This document shows, in pieces, positions 25,001 to 38,000 of a stretch of DNA of 64,000 nt (positions are counted from its first letter, which is position 1; the number at the start of each line of letters is the position of its first letter). The stretch spans positions 7,812,001 through 7,876,000 of the forward strand of contig JASJZH010000003.1 in the NCBI GenBank assembly GCA_037178975.1, read 5' to 3'. A model generated the notes under the pieces. That model made no database searches and had not been told where the DNA came from. It worked only from the letters and a program-made list of their open reading frames with translations. A program made the translations under genes and the position numbers. The DNA comes from Oscheius tipulae. Taxonomy: Eukaryota > Nematoda > Chromadorea > Rhabditida > Rhabditidae.

Positions 25001-28000
25001 ATGGATTCTGAAGAAGTCCCAGTCACTCCGACTAGGAGATCCTCTAGGAGGATTCAGGCTAAGGTAAGACTCTTGGAACTTAGGATTTCTTCCCAGTTAT
25101 GGATCTGAACAAGAAAGACTATAATAGTCATAGGGTTTTACTTTCTGCTATAACGTAACCGTTTCAGGCTGAGCTAAAAACCCGAGAGATTACTCCAGAG
25201 CCCGAGCCAGTCAAGAGTACTCGCCGCTCTAGGAGTCGATCAGTGACCAGAAATCTTTCTGCAGAGAAGGAAAATGTTGAAGAGCGACCGACTTTCCAAA
25301 TTGTGGAGGAGGAAGTCAATGAGGAGGCTGTGATTAAGGTCAAAGAGCACAAGAGCCCGGCTCGCAAGAGAGGTGGTAGAAGCCGGTCAATTACTCCCAC
25401 CAGGATCATACCAACTCGAGCCGCAACTAAGAGTCCGGCTAGGGAACCGGTAGGCTACTGCTGTTACTGTCACTAGATGCCAACTTTCCACTGTTTGCAG
25501 TAGTCTCCATCTCTATCTCTGTGACTACGTATTACTGTCTCTCTCACACTTTGTCTTTCTGTCTTCCTGTCTCTTTGTCTATGTCTCTCCCTGTTTTTTC
25601 TGTGTCTCCGTGTCTTTGTCATTCTTTTATCTTCAAATGTAATCTTCCAGAGTACTCCCGTCCGACTGACGAGAGCAGCCAGACGGCAAGGCTATGGAAC
25701 TCCCGACCAGTCCGAGCAAGCCAAACTCGTCATTGCTGAGGTAGTCTACCCGAAGTGCCCAACAAATCGAGATTCAGAGCCCCCAGACATCAGTCTCACC
25801 TGCTCCCAAGCTCACAAAAGAACAACTTGTGATAGTCAAGACACCCACGCTTATCCTGGAGGATGTACTGACTTCTAAAACTCCGATGATTCAACGATTC
25901 CTGAAGAATTGGAAGGGGTCACAGCTTAACGAGTCCGTCCAAGAAGAGCCAATGGAAGTTTCCTATGCAGAGGAAGTGGACACCGAGTTTCGAGATCGAA
26001 CTGAGGAGGAGAAAGGACAGGGCTGTCGGTTGGACGAACGGCGGGAAGAGACAGAGGAGGTTCCTGAATCTAATGGCCAAAATGTGCAGACTATGGACAT
26101 GGAAGAAACAGTTGGAGAGAAGGCAAGAACCATTCACAACATCTGTGTAACAATTCCTTATTCAGAGCGAAAAGATCGAACCAACCGAGAAAGTGGTCAT
26201 GGAAACTGTTACTCTCTGCAAGTCAAGAGTCCTGAAGATGGAGTACAGTCCCCCAATCGAATTACCCGAGAAAACTACATACAGTAGTCAAGAGCAGGAA
26301 GGAGAGAATGAGTCGAGAACCGAGAGTCACAAACCAGTTATGGTGGCAGAGACAGTGCAGGAGGAAGAGAAGTCGACTATGACTGATTCAATAGTCGTCC
26401 TGGCAGAGACTACTGTAGCAGAGACAGAGACAGAAAACTCCATTGAACATCCGGAACAAACTGAAGGACATCATGAGGTAGGAATCTTGCCCGACACTTA
26501 ATAATGTTTTACCTTCCAGGTTGTCTTGTTTCAAGAAGACCATCGTTCTGAACAGAGAACTACTCTCGCCGATGTCCTGTCAACTTCTGAAGAGGAAAAG
26601 AAACTGGAAAGAGCAGAAGACGCAGAACCGATCGAGGATGAAAATGAAAATGAGCAGTCGACCGAGAGTCAGGAACCGTCTGCTGAACCAGAGCCTACTG
26701 GTGAAGAGACAGAGATTGGCGACTCTTACGAAGTTCGAGAAGGAACTGAGGAAGAGGTAACTATCTTGACTGATGTCCTAATAACTCTGAACTTTCCAGA
26801 ATGTGGCTTCCCCGTCAGAAGAAGACGGTACCGAACATCCTTGCCGAAACCTACGACAGGCTTTGAATCTGGTTTGGGAAGAAGGAACCTACTCAGTCTT
26901 CACGAGGTCTAATGGAAAACTGATACCTGCTCCCGTACTGTCCCAGACGGCTGTCAGACAAGATTTTCATTCCGATGCCAGACAGATCAAGGACGAGCCA
27001 GTTTCTGCTATCTCCTTCCGGAAGATCGGAGCCCGAGAATCTGCCCCAGTCAATGAAGAGAGTCGGCTAGTCAAGTCGGAGACAGTCGAGCTGGAAGAGA
27101 CAGACTCTGAACAAGAGACAGATGGTCAAGAGAACGCCCTTCGTCTGAAGGAGATAGAACATAATCTGAATGCTACTGAGCAAGAGACCATGACTCTACT
27201 GGCTCAATTTGACCAGGGTGTCCCGGCTCAAATCTATGTACTGGACAAGAATGGTCAACCAGTTTCGAAAGTTTCCTCTCCACTGGCCGGTTCGGAAGAG
27301 CGGGTGACAGAGAGACAGGATGAGCGAGACAGTATCGGACAAGAGACAGAGATACCTTCTTCTGAAGAGGCTGGGGTGAGATTTTACGCTTCTGTTCGGT
27401 AATTCTCTCAATTTCCAGGCCGTGTCACCCCAAGATAGTCATAGCTCTCCGAAGGAGGATGTCGAGCAGGAGGACATCGGGAAACACCTGCCGTCCGAAG
27501 AAGCTCTGGTTCTTGATGAAATCACCCAGGTTTCTGAGGCTCCGAAGACGGAGAAGAGGAAGAAGAAGAAGAAGAGACTGGAGAGAGATGAAGAGGAAAA
27601 CAACGAGAAGATCTTAAACGAGGATCAGGGAGATGAACCGGCAACAGTCCCAGTTCTGGAAGAGATGGCTGAAAATACTGAGGTTCCAAAAGTTGAGAAG
27701 AGAAAGAAGAAGAAGAGAAAGGAAGCCGTCGAAGAAGAGAAGACCGTTACCGAGAAGATCGAAGTGGAGAAGCAGGTAGCCTTCGAAGAAGCTCCGATTT
27801 TGGAGAAGAAAAGGAGAGCTGTTGCTGATGAACCTCTGGACTTCACTGAAGTATCCGAGTCAGTTGAAACACTGGAAGAACCAGCAGTCTTTGAGTCCCA
27901 AGAAGGTGAAGGACTAAAGTCCGAGAAGAGGAAGAAAAAGAGAACCGTCCTTGAAGACACTCCAGAATTGGGATCTCAGGAGAATTCGTTGGCTGTGGAG

Positions 28001-28865
28001 AAGCTCGAACAAGTTGCTCAGTCGATCCAGATCAAAAAGAAGAAGAAAAAGAGAGCCGCTGTTAAGGAAGCACTCGAGGAGCAAGAGAATCTAGCCGACA
28101 CTCCAGTTCCCCAGTCAGAAGAAGTAATCGAGTTGGAGAAAAAAAAGAAAAAGAAAAGGGTAAGTGACTACTTTATCGAGGATGGGTGAGGCTAGAAGTT
28201 TCAGAACTTTACTCATACGGTGATACCACAGAGAGACAGTTCTGACTCTGAACTCTTTAGTAAATTTACGTTGGAACTGGTTAGAGCATCTAAAGTAATA
28301 GGTTTTGTATCTTATCCGACCCCCAAGCATTTCGGTACTTGACTCATACTCTTCCAGAGTACAGGAAATGTTTGGGCTCGTTTGAAAGAGCACTTTCTAA
28401 CTACTCTTTGACTTGACTCATACTCCTAGAGAGAGTGTAGAGGTTGTTTTCGCTCCTCTGATCTCTTTGACTTGACTCTTACCCTCTACCTGTACGTTTT
28501 CTACCAATTCAATGTACTATGGATTAACTAGAACCACTTCCAGAAGGCTCTACCCGAACAAGCACCCATCTCTGAAGTAGTCGAGGCTCAAGATGAGGTC
28601 AAGCCAATTTTCGTGGGGGAAAAGCCGAAAAAGGTGTGTAAACTGGTCTTCTTTTAATTAATCAGACGATTTTTTAGAAGAAGAAGGTTTTGACGGAGTC
28701 CAACACCGAAAAGGAGCCCGAACTTGAGCCTAAAGTTTCCAAAAAAGAAAAGAAGCACAAGAGAAAGGTCCAAGAAGATTCTCAGGTACTTTTTTCTATA
28801 CTTCCATCACAAAAAACACAATTAAGGAGCCGCGAATCAATAAAAAGAATGGAAAGAAGACTGAG
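25001..28865 (+). CDS. Acidic protein with repeated K/R clusters, probably nuclear
   Basis: Eleven exons (25001-25063, 25168-25449, 25651-25740, 25778-26122, 26166-26477, 26520-26756, 26800-27375, 27419-28159, 28544-28633, 28678-28785, 28827-28865) stay in one frame for about 960 residues. The N-terminus is basic with TPTRRSSRRIQAK, RRSRSRSVTRN and SPAR repeats (kinase- and chromatin-like motifs). The middle is strongly Glu-rich. From about residue 700, roughly eight clusters such as EKRKKKKKR, EKRKKKKRK, SEKRKKKRT, IKKKKKKRA and EKKKKKKR alternate with acidic spacers of 25-60 residues. This charge pattern is typical of nucleolar or chromatin scaffold proteins. Exon 4 to 5 uses a GC-AG intron (26123-26165). 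The 3' end is open: a last exon at 29261-29350 ending in TAG would stay in frame. I recognise no family. Confidence 0.65.
28160..28543 (+). repeat. Intron with degenerate TTGACTTGACTCATACTC repeats
   Basis: Three spaced copies of a TTGACTTGACTC(A)TAC motif lie near 28335, 28408 and 28466 inside this intron, about 60-70 bp apart. They suggest a decayed tandem duplication. Confidence 0.5.
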
Positions 28866-29350
28866 GTAGGTCTAGAGTCACTTTCTAGCGTACATGTCTG
28901 CGTCTCTTACCCCCCACCAGCCGGCGTCTGTGTTTGCACCCAGTTAGTCTGTCTGTCTCGTCGGCGTTGCACACATCCCTGGCCCCCTTTTGTCGCTTCA
29001 GCATTTTGCTGTTGCCTCGTGCCAGTTGATCCCCTCTCCATTCCTTGTGACATCTTTCCAAGCTTAAAAATACGGTCTTGCCTTGGTTTTGACCGAAAGT
29101 ATGCTGAATTCACGAATTTTTGTTCATTTCTGGCTCTTCACCTATTTTCGGCAACGTAATCCCATTCTTCGTCGAATGTGACCACAAAAACATAATGCAC
29201 TTTGCCTGAAAGTCTCAATAAGTGCCAATTGTCTCTATAATTTGGACTGGGGCAAATTAGCAGCGATTGGCTAGCCCAGAGGCAGACACGAACAGCGAGA
29301 GTAAGCAGTCGGAACTGGTTGCTGTTGGGCCTACTTTTTTCTGCCTCTAG

Positions 29351-29935
29351 GAGACAAATTGCTTGTGCACTAGGGGCAGAGAGGGAGGGGTAAACAGGTT
29401 TACGTAGTCGCTAATACTTCCTCTTTTTATACATTTATTAACTTTTTCTGACTCATGGATTTGAAATTTCCGCCTTTTATCCTTCCTACAAAAATCAAAA
29501 CTGTCGCGCTTTTAAACGTTCTATAATAATTGCTAGAAATTCTCACAATTTCCTTGTTTCCCACCTCTATTTCTGAATTTTTTATGTTTTTCTTGTGTGT
29601 TAAACATAAAAATAGTCGAAGTAAGCAAAACAAGCAAATACGACATGATATAGCAGTTATTTCAAACTAAACAGAGCTTCTTATGCCTTCATTATTTTTC
29701 TTTTCCCGTCGTTGCTTCTCATATTTATCCTTTTTTTTCGGGGTTTCTGCTTCATATACGGGTCTCTCCAAAGTCTTCACGCTGTAATACCAAGAATTAA
29801 ACAAATAGTCTTCGTAAACAATGTCCTGACGGTCTTCCTGCGATTTCCTAATCGTTCGCCTGTCCTTTATTTCTCACTTTGCCCAGCTGTTTCCCCACAT
29901 TTCTGCTCTCAAGATAACTGAAATTACTTCAGAAG
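29351..29935. other. Intergenic region before MPP10
   Basis: AT-rich, no exon supported. ATTACTTCAG lies three bases before the MPP10 ATG, consistent with a trans-splice acceptor. Confidence 0.45.
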
Positions 29936-32900
29936 ATGGTCGACTTGGACGAGGAAGCCTCTTCCGGCATTAGCTACCCCGAAGTCACCCTAAAGCGCAT
30001 GTTTAACAAGTACGTGTCCTTCCCAAACCAAAAAAACACAATTTTTAGTCCAAAAGAAGTCTCAACAGAGCTGAAAGACCTCCTACAGTCCCTCTACGCC
30101 TGGAACAATCGTCTCGAGAAGAGGGCCGACGATCTACCTGACAGATTCCTTAACGACGACTCGGAGACAATCTGGCAGTTTATAAATCACAAAAATCGAC
30201 AGATCAACAAGGATTGGCGGAAGTACAAGGTTGGTTCGGTGTTTTTATCGTTGTTGCTGGTCGGAAATGGAATATTTGGTGGTTTTCCAGTGTTTGGGAG
30301 CAGAATTCCAGTTGAAAGACATTTTCTAGAAGTTTCTACATAAAAACTCCGCCATAACTTATCTCCGAAACTTCCTTACATCACATGATCGTTTTTTCTC
30401 GTAATGTACCAACGAAAACAAGGCAAACACAGACCAAAACAATGCTCTGACTATGATAATTACTCGCGTTTGCTTGTCTTTTGTATTTCTCAAATTTCCC
30501 ATTTTTTTTATACGCGCGCGCATGCCTTCAGAAAAGTACCGAACTGCTATTTCTTAACCCGAGCTTTCCCTGCTAATAGAGGCTCCTTAAATAGAATGAC
30601 TGAGAGAAAATTCTAGAAAACACCCTGAAAACACAGATTTGCAAACAAATTGTTTACCAGTACAGTCACACCCCAATAGCTCCTGTTTTCCTCGTATCTC
30701 CGCCGAAAATTACGCCTAATTTACAGAATCTTCTCGACGAGCCAGCCGCAATCGACGGTCTCGATCTGAGTGACGACGAAGAGGCAGAAGATGAGGAGGA
30801 GGAGCCTCTGGACGAGGATTTCGAGGACGATGACGAACTCGTGGCTGACGAAGAGGAGGCTGAGGAAAATGAGGAGGATGAGGAGCAAAACGTCGACCTC
30901 TTCAACTTAAAAGACGAGGATTTGAAGGATTTGGAGCGCGAGCTCGAGGCCGAACACGATTCCGGAGAAGGCACTTCTGATGAGAGAGAGAAGGAAAATG
31001 ACAGGCCTCGTAGGACGAAGAAATACCCCAAAAGTGCCGTCGACGACAAATTCTTCAAGTAATTTTAAATTCTCCGCTCTTTTTGCACAAAAGAATGTTT
31101 CAGTCTAGCTGAAATGGACGCTTTCTGCGACGAGGCCGAGAAACAGGACGATGAGGAAGGACTCTTGGCCACAGTAGATGATACCTGGGGCGGACCGGCC
31201 AACTATCGCTATGAGGACTTTTTCGGCAAGCTGGACGATGTCGTGGGAAGCAGAGGAGGAGAGGATAAGAAGGGCAAGAAGAGGAAGGTCGAGGCCAGTG
31301 TCAGGTTTGTACTTTTATTATGACAGCAAAGTTAATCCTTGAATATTAAAAAAGACTCCTTCCATATTTTGTAGTCGCACCACAAAGAAGAAGGGAGACT
31401 GCCTGTACGTTAAACACACACACTCATAAAATCTCAGAACTTCTTGAGAATGTGAAAGCTTTTAGCCATAGTGTCAGGCACAAGTTTGCATCCGGGAAAG
31501 CTAAGACGTGCTATCTGATTGTTAAAGTAGCCGACTGGATATCTCAACAGTATAGCTTCTCCAGAAGCCTATATCTTGTTCGTCCCCCAGCAGAATAAAA
31601 TTGAACCTAATTCTGTCTATATGTTGAATACTTTCTATTGTTGGAAAATCAGGTTTGGGATTCGTCAGGTTCTCGCAGTGAAGTCGATCTTTGAAGATAG
31701 GTGTAGTGAAAGTGACAGTCAAACTGATCTCGAACCGTATTACCCCTATTCGAGCCTTTATCTAAGAATTACGCAATAACGTATTCGCCTTTCTCCCTTT
31801 ATCTAAGAATTACGTAATAACGTATTCGCCTTTCTCGTGGTCAAGACGACTTTTTCTCACTTTCCGATATTCTGCAAAGTTGTAGCCTGTGATTTGTTCC
31901 TCTAGGCTCGAAAAGGGGTAATACGGATTCTGCCAAGAAGCAACAAAAGCTCTAGATTTTTAACCTTGTTATTTTTTCAGCAAAGACGCCAAGAAAAAGA
32001 AAAGTGTCCGTTTCGCTCTAGATGAAGGGGAGGAGGAGGAAGAAGAGCTCGAGAATGAGGAAGAAGAAGCAGAAGAAAATGGCAAACCGGCCCTTCCAGT
32101 TCTCCTCGGTCAGTCGAAAGAAGACGAAAAGCTGGAGAGCAAGCTGAAGACGGACATTCGCAAGCTACAGGAGTCCATCCGGCGTCTCGAAGAGGAGAAT
32201 CTCGAGCCGCGCACGTGGGAACTGAGTGGAGAAGTCACGGCACAGCAACGCTCCGAGAATGAGCTCCTCGAGACGCATCTTCAGTTCGATAATGCGAACA
32301 AGAGAGCCCCGGAGGTGACGGAAGATTTCACGGAAAAGCTCGAAGCCATGATCAAGCAGAGAATCCGGGATCAGGTTGGTAGTTTTTTTTTTAAACCATT
32401 TTTGCGGGAGAAAATGTTCCAAAAAAGAAGCAGAATCGTATCCTATAGTTACAAATTGAAAAACGCCTGTGAAGAAGTACACAAAATGGTAGCAACTCAT
32501 TTTTGTAGGCTTTAGCAGTAAAAAGACGGCCCCACAGACATGGTTGATAGTGTTGAGAAGGTTAGAGATTTGGCTTCTTCACAGTTAATCAACTATGCCA
32601 AAAACGACTGCATTCGATCGTCTTGTTCATAAGAACAAAACAGTGATATTGAATTTTGGATTTTACTCATTTTGCGTGAGAAGCGGATTGGCCCCGTTAA
32701 GGGAGTGGCACCAGTGGTAATCCAAGAATCCCAAGTTCGACCGCCCTCAGCGGGGATGGGGAACGGGGACTCCAATCATTGCTTTCATTCTTTCTTAGTG
32801 CGGTAAATCGGTATCAAAATGATTCATTTTTGGGGGCGCCTATAATCGTGGTCAGCACGACGTAGTCCATCTCTTTCCAAGCAGGATTTACAACCGTAAA

Positions 32901-34802
32901 CGTGGCAGATAATCATATCCACTTTTGGTATTCGTAACATACTTTAATATCAGAGGAACGTTGGTATTCCGTAATCGTATGTTTAAAAACGACCTAATTC
33001 AACCTCTTCGGCACTTATAATTACAAGAAAAATTTCCAAATATTAAAATAATGCTAACATTCTCCAAAACTATGTAAACGCCCCCAATTTGCAGGCCTTC
33101 GACGACGTGATCCGCATCAAAAAGGTCGACGAGAAGGTGGACATCTATCGCAATGACGCGATCGAAGAGCAGGAAATGATGAAAAAGTCGCTTGCCGAAG
33201 TCTATGAGAAGGACTACCAGAAGGCCGCCGGAGAGACAGCCGCAGCCGCGACAGAGAACCCCGTTCACAAGGGCATCCAGGAGAAGGTGGACCGACTGTT
33301 CCATCTGATCGACGCCATGTCTCACTTTGAATACGCGCCACCTTCGGTCCGCCCGGAGATCAAAGTCGTTAGCAATATGGCTGCTCTCCGGGTTGAAGAG
33401 GTCGGCATGCAGGCCTCGACAGACGCCCAGCTCCTGGCTCCGGAGGAGATGAAGAAGAAGCAGAAGGGAGAACTCAAGGTGAGTTTTTAGAATTTTAACC
33501 ATTTGGGATTCAAATACAGAGAAACGGTATAAACCTTGAAAAACCGCTACTTTCTCTTCAAGTAAAGCTCTTAGCAAACGTAAAACCATTCGATAAAAGT
33601 GCGAACTAGCCAGAATTTTTGGAGTTTTTATTAACGATACAACGACATTCCTGTGCGTATTAAAGCATTGACGCACTGTATTCGGTCGCATACTGAAATT
33701 TTAGCTAGAGTAGTTACGGTTGAATATTTAAACTTTCTTGGTCACGCAAATTTAAAAAAAAAAAAGTCATAAAAGTACCCACTTTCTGCGCGTTAATGTA
33801 CCCATTTTTGTGGGAAAGTGACGACAATATACGCCTGACGATTTACGTATAGTTCACAGCCTGACTCGGAATGGAGGAAAAGATATCAAAATGTTCACAT
33901 ACAGTTTCAAGCGTTCCTGTGAGGAAATTGAGTGGTTTTTGAAAAATTGCACAACTTCGAGTCGCGCCTATCAGCGGAGATCGGCTAAGTGAAACACAGT
34001 GCCTTCACTTTTCTCATCGTTCTCTTCTGACCTTTTTACGAGCTTTTTTCTGCATAAGAGCCACTTATTAGGAAAATTTAGAAATCATTGAGTAAGCCAT
34101 TTCCGTCAGTTACTCAAGAAAATCTGGTCAGTTGACTCCTAATTCAAACTAGAGCGCAAAGCAGCACATTCAGTCAGAGCGATATTTGTGTATGCTTGTG
34201 AGCGTTTGTTTTTCTGCTAATTGCTCATAAAAACGTTATCAGTGTTCGAAAGTCGACCTAGGGTATCTGATTTGAACCTTCCCAAAGTGTTACCTATTTA
34301 CCAGTAATGTTTTTTACTCATAAAGCTATTAACTTTAGCACCAGTTCAAACTTTTCCAGACCAGAACCTTGAAAAGAAAATGATAGGGAACCTTCAACAA
34401 GTTTTATTCTATCGAAATACCCTTTTCAGGCCGGCGATGAACGCTCCAAGACGGACAAGCTGCGCGAGCGTCGCAAGAAGAAGACCAAGCAGAGGTATTT
34501 TAATGTTTCCCGCCATAAACATGCAATTTCCAGAGCCATGGTGATGAAGGTCGGTGCAGAAAAAGCCCTGGCCGGACAGCTTGCTGCCAAGATAAAAAAG
34601 ACCAAAGTACCGAAAGCTGATAAGGAGGAGAACCTAAAGAGCAGTAACTTCTTCAGCAAACTCCAGGACACTGTTCAGAAGGTATCCCTTCATTTTTATG
34701 CAAAAACAGCCAATTTTCCAGGAAATCAAGGAAAAAACGACGAAAAAGAAGAAGGTTAAAAGCCAGAAAGTCGCCACCGGAGGCAGCAAGTTCAAGCTCT
34801 AG
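29936..34802 (+). CDS. mpp-10: MPP10, U3 snoRNP / SSU processome protein
   Basis: Nine exons (29936-30009, 30049-30229, 30727-31058, 31104-31304, 31981-32374, 33095-33478, 34430-34494, 34534-34681, 34722-34802) join in frame to 619 residues. The C-terminal half has clear MPP10 hallmarks in order: WELSGEVTAQQRSENELLE, APEVTEDFTEKLEAMIKQRI, AFDDVIRIKK, SLAEVYEKDY, PEIKVVSN, LLAPEEMK and SSNFFSKLQDTVQ. The middle is very acidic with nuclear-localisation-like K/R runs, as expected. MPP10 works in the nucleolus with Imp3 and Imp4 on U3 snoRNA to process 18S pre-rRNA. Four introns are long (about 0.5-0.95 kb) and carry repeat elements. An extra small exon within 31305-31980 cannot be excluded. The next gene starts 290 bp downstream on the same strand. 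Confidence 0.93.
31736..31926. mobile_element. Foldback element with inner direct repeat in MPP10 intron 4
   Basis: CCGTATTACCCCTATTCGAG near 31736 is matched in inverse by CTCGAAAAGGGGTAATACGG near 31907-31926. Between them a segment of about 38 bp, starting TTTATCTAAGAATTACG and ending ATTCGCCTTTCTC, occurs twice in a row. This is the layout of a small non-autonomous DNA element. Confidence 0.6.
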
Positions 34803-35094
34803 GAGGATTTTGTCTATAGGGCGCGCTTATTCGGCGCGCCGCCACCGCGAGACTGTCCACAGCTGCACGTGCATCCAGCACCCTCTCTTAATTTCTTGTT
34901 AACCCCGTTAATTGTTACCATTTTGTTGTTGTTAAGCCCATTAAAAGGTTTATGATTGATCATTACGAATTCAAGAGGTTTCAACCTCGTTAATTACCTT
35001 AAAATGTGATGTTAATACTTGACGATTTTTCAGGGTTTTAGCCAGCAGCTCCCGTCCAAATTTCAAGATCTTCATCATTTTAATCTCGTAGAGC

Positions 35095-38000
35095 ATGAAT
35101 TACGGTGGCACGGGACCGCAGGTAGGCAGCTATGGACAACTTCCCGGAATGGCTATGGGACAGCCGGGACAGCAGATGATGCAGCAACAGCAACAGCAAC
35201 AGATGCAAATGGGAATGCAGCAGCAGCAGGCTGGGATACCGAATCAGCAGAGAATGGTTTTGATTTTTTTTCTAACCGGATGAACGGGAGAATTCAGATG
35301 ATGCAGCAGGGAATGAGACCACATCCGGTATATTCGGGCATGATGCCGAGCGGACCACAGAGTGAGTTACTTTCATAATTTTTTGTCCTAGAAATTGTGC
35401 AAAAGGCATAAACAAGAAATGGGAAAAACTTTAGAAAACGTTGTCGAAATAAACTTGAGCAAAATTAACAGAAGATGATTAGAAATGTACGGACTTTGTG
35501 TAGCGTCCAGTTTTGCTTTGAGTCGGCAAAAAGCTAAACGTGCTCACTGGAACTATAAAACTAGTTTAGTGCCGTTTTTGGGTAGAAGTTAGCAAAAAAC
35601 TAGCTGCCCAAAAACAATAAGGTCGTTTTGTTCTTTTTCTTTTTTTCTTTCCTGAGACAATAAGAAGAAAAAGTAGTCAGCTCCCCATTTCCAGGCGATT
35701 AATGAGCCCAGATTTGAAGAGAATTTGGTGCTTGTTCGATTGTTTGCCATAGAAAACCTGGCACAAGTAAGCTTGAAACTTGCCCTGTAAGATACCGTAA
35801 AAGCTCTAATGGAAGAACAGGGTTACGTCAACGAATACGCAATTGAGAATATAGGTAACTTTTTAGAGCTGAAGATCACATTTTTCGAGCCTCCAGATGT
35901 TCTGCAAAGTTATAGTCCTTATTGATCTTCTTACAACTTTGCAGAATATGGAAAAGCTCCAAACTCGTGTTCCACCCGAAAAACGTATATGTGCAATTGC
36001 GTATTCACTTACGTAACCGTGGGCTTCTATTGGAGCTTTACGGTCTGTAAAGGCTTCTGCCAACTAGGCAGTTTTCAGTGTCATCAGAAACAAAAACCCG
36101 CGTAATAGCTGTCAAAAGTACCGTAGATAATCACCTTACAGTACCGACAAACGTACTGGCTTTTCACTGCCACATCTATTATATAATTCAATCTCTGAAT
36201 GATTGAGACCACTTCTTGTCAAACCACATTTTCCCTCTACTTTCAGACATGCCAATGTATCCTCCATCCGGGGACCACCGGCAACTCGAAATCATGAAGC
36301 ACTGGCCGCCGCTGTGGAAGTCCACCATTGCGCAGGAGAAGAATCCGGAGAAGAAGAAGAACCTGTTCAAGTCGTACTCCCAACAGGTTTTCACCTCTTT
36401 TTAACGGTTCTTAGCGACAAAAATTCAGTGGGACGTGATCTGTCGACAAAATCAAATGTTTCCAAATGGCATGGGTGGACAGGGAATGATGCCTGGAGGC
36501 CACCCGAGCCAAATGAACATGTATCCGCCCCAGCCGGGCGCCATGCCACCAGGTGCGATGCCCGGAATGATGAATCCGATGATGACCCAGCAGCAGAGCA
36601 AACTCATGCCTGGACAGCAGCCCGGAGGGCCCATAAACATGCAAATGTGAGCCCTTTTCTCATTTTTTTAAGTGAAACTCCGGACATTTTTATGTAAAAA
36701 TTGGTTTAAAATGTGTAAATTTTAGGCGAATGCAGGGTCAGATGCCCAGCCAGGCTGGTCCTGGCAGTATGCAGAACATGATCCTGCCGTCCGCGACGCC
36801 TCAACCTGGATCCGTTCAGCAGATAGGTTCGAACGTGTCGGTGCCATCACCGTCAGCAGCGCTACTCGGACAGTCACCGCAGGTCATCAATCCGGCTACT
36901 CCTCGTAGGTTTTCTTGGAATTTTATGTCTATTCGGCAACTTTTTCTTTGCCAGGTTTTCACTATCAGGATACAGTAAAACGACCTAGATGTTTGACAAA
37001 GCTAGCAACACCATTCAACTCCTAAACGGTTTCCCAAAGGTTTTACAAGAAGGTGAAACCCTTGGTCACACGCAGGGATTCAACCCGCTTCCTATTGCCC
37101 CGTAGTCAGAGCTAACAGATTGCGCTGTGTATGCAGCAAAACTTTTAGCCCCTACAACGTATAGCCCGGTAGACCCAACCTCTGACCTTTTTCAATATCA
37201 TTCTCTTTATTTCTTGAACAGACTATATTCCTAGCCTAAGCACGGATTAATCTTTTGCTCTAAAATACAGTAACAGTACATTTTGATTCCAGAAAACCCC
37301 GCCTCTGTCCAGCCGGGCAGTATGGACGCTGCGAATCCGGCCTCCCAGCAGGATCCCGAATACATCAAGCTGCTGATAGAGTTCAAGAAGCACGGAGACA
37401 AATTGCGAATGGTCGGGGAACGATGTGATCGAGACAAGAAGCCCCTCCCGAAAGCCTATGACCGACTCTTGGAAATTGTCGATGATAAGAGGTAATTTTA
37501 TTAATTCTCAGCATAAAAATGCTTTAGAACGGTGCAGAAAGATCTCCTGATCAAGCTGCTTCGAAATATCCAGCACATTTTGGAGACAAACTCGCTGATC
37601 CAGCCTGTCATCGAAGTGTGCAAGATGTATTCGAGTGAAGAAGAGGTCGCGTCACCGCTGAAACAGGAGAAAGAGAAGAAAGGATTGTTGAATCCGTTCA
37701 GTGTCGTCTCGCAACATTTTATCAGGTGAGCAATCCTCATCGAAAACGACCCAGTCGGTTACGGTGGAGTGAGGAAATAAGGGCGCTTGCAATCGCTCGT
37801 AACTAGTTATAATAGTCTATTCCAAGAGAACGATGGGAAAAAGAAACATACCTTTTGTTTCTAGCTCTGAGCAAATCCATTGACCCCTGTGGAGATCAAA
37901 CCCTGGCCGTAGCGGCCTTGCGAGACCCGCACTTCATGCCAATTCATACTATCCCTATTTCCAGGGTACCCGACGAGATTCTCGAGAACCTCGAGCAGCA

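Noticed and set aside
25500-25640. TGTCTCT-rich tract as a CRISPR-like or satellite array
   Set aside because: The units are irregular and pyrimidine-rich without spacers; it is ordinary low-complexity intron sequence in a eukaryote.
32999-33691. 230-codon minus-strand open frame
   Set aside because: It is the antisense shadow of an MPP10 exon with strong codon constraint on the plus strand.
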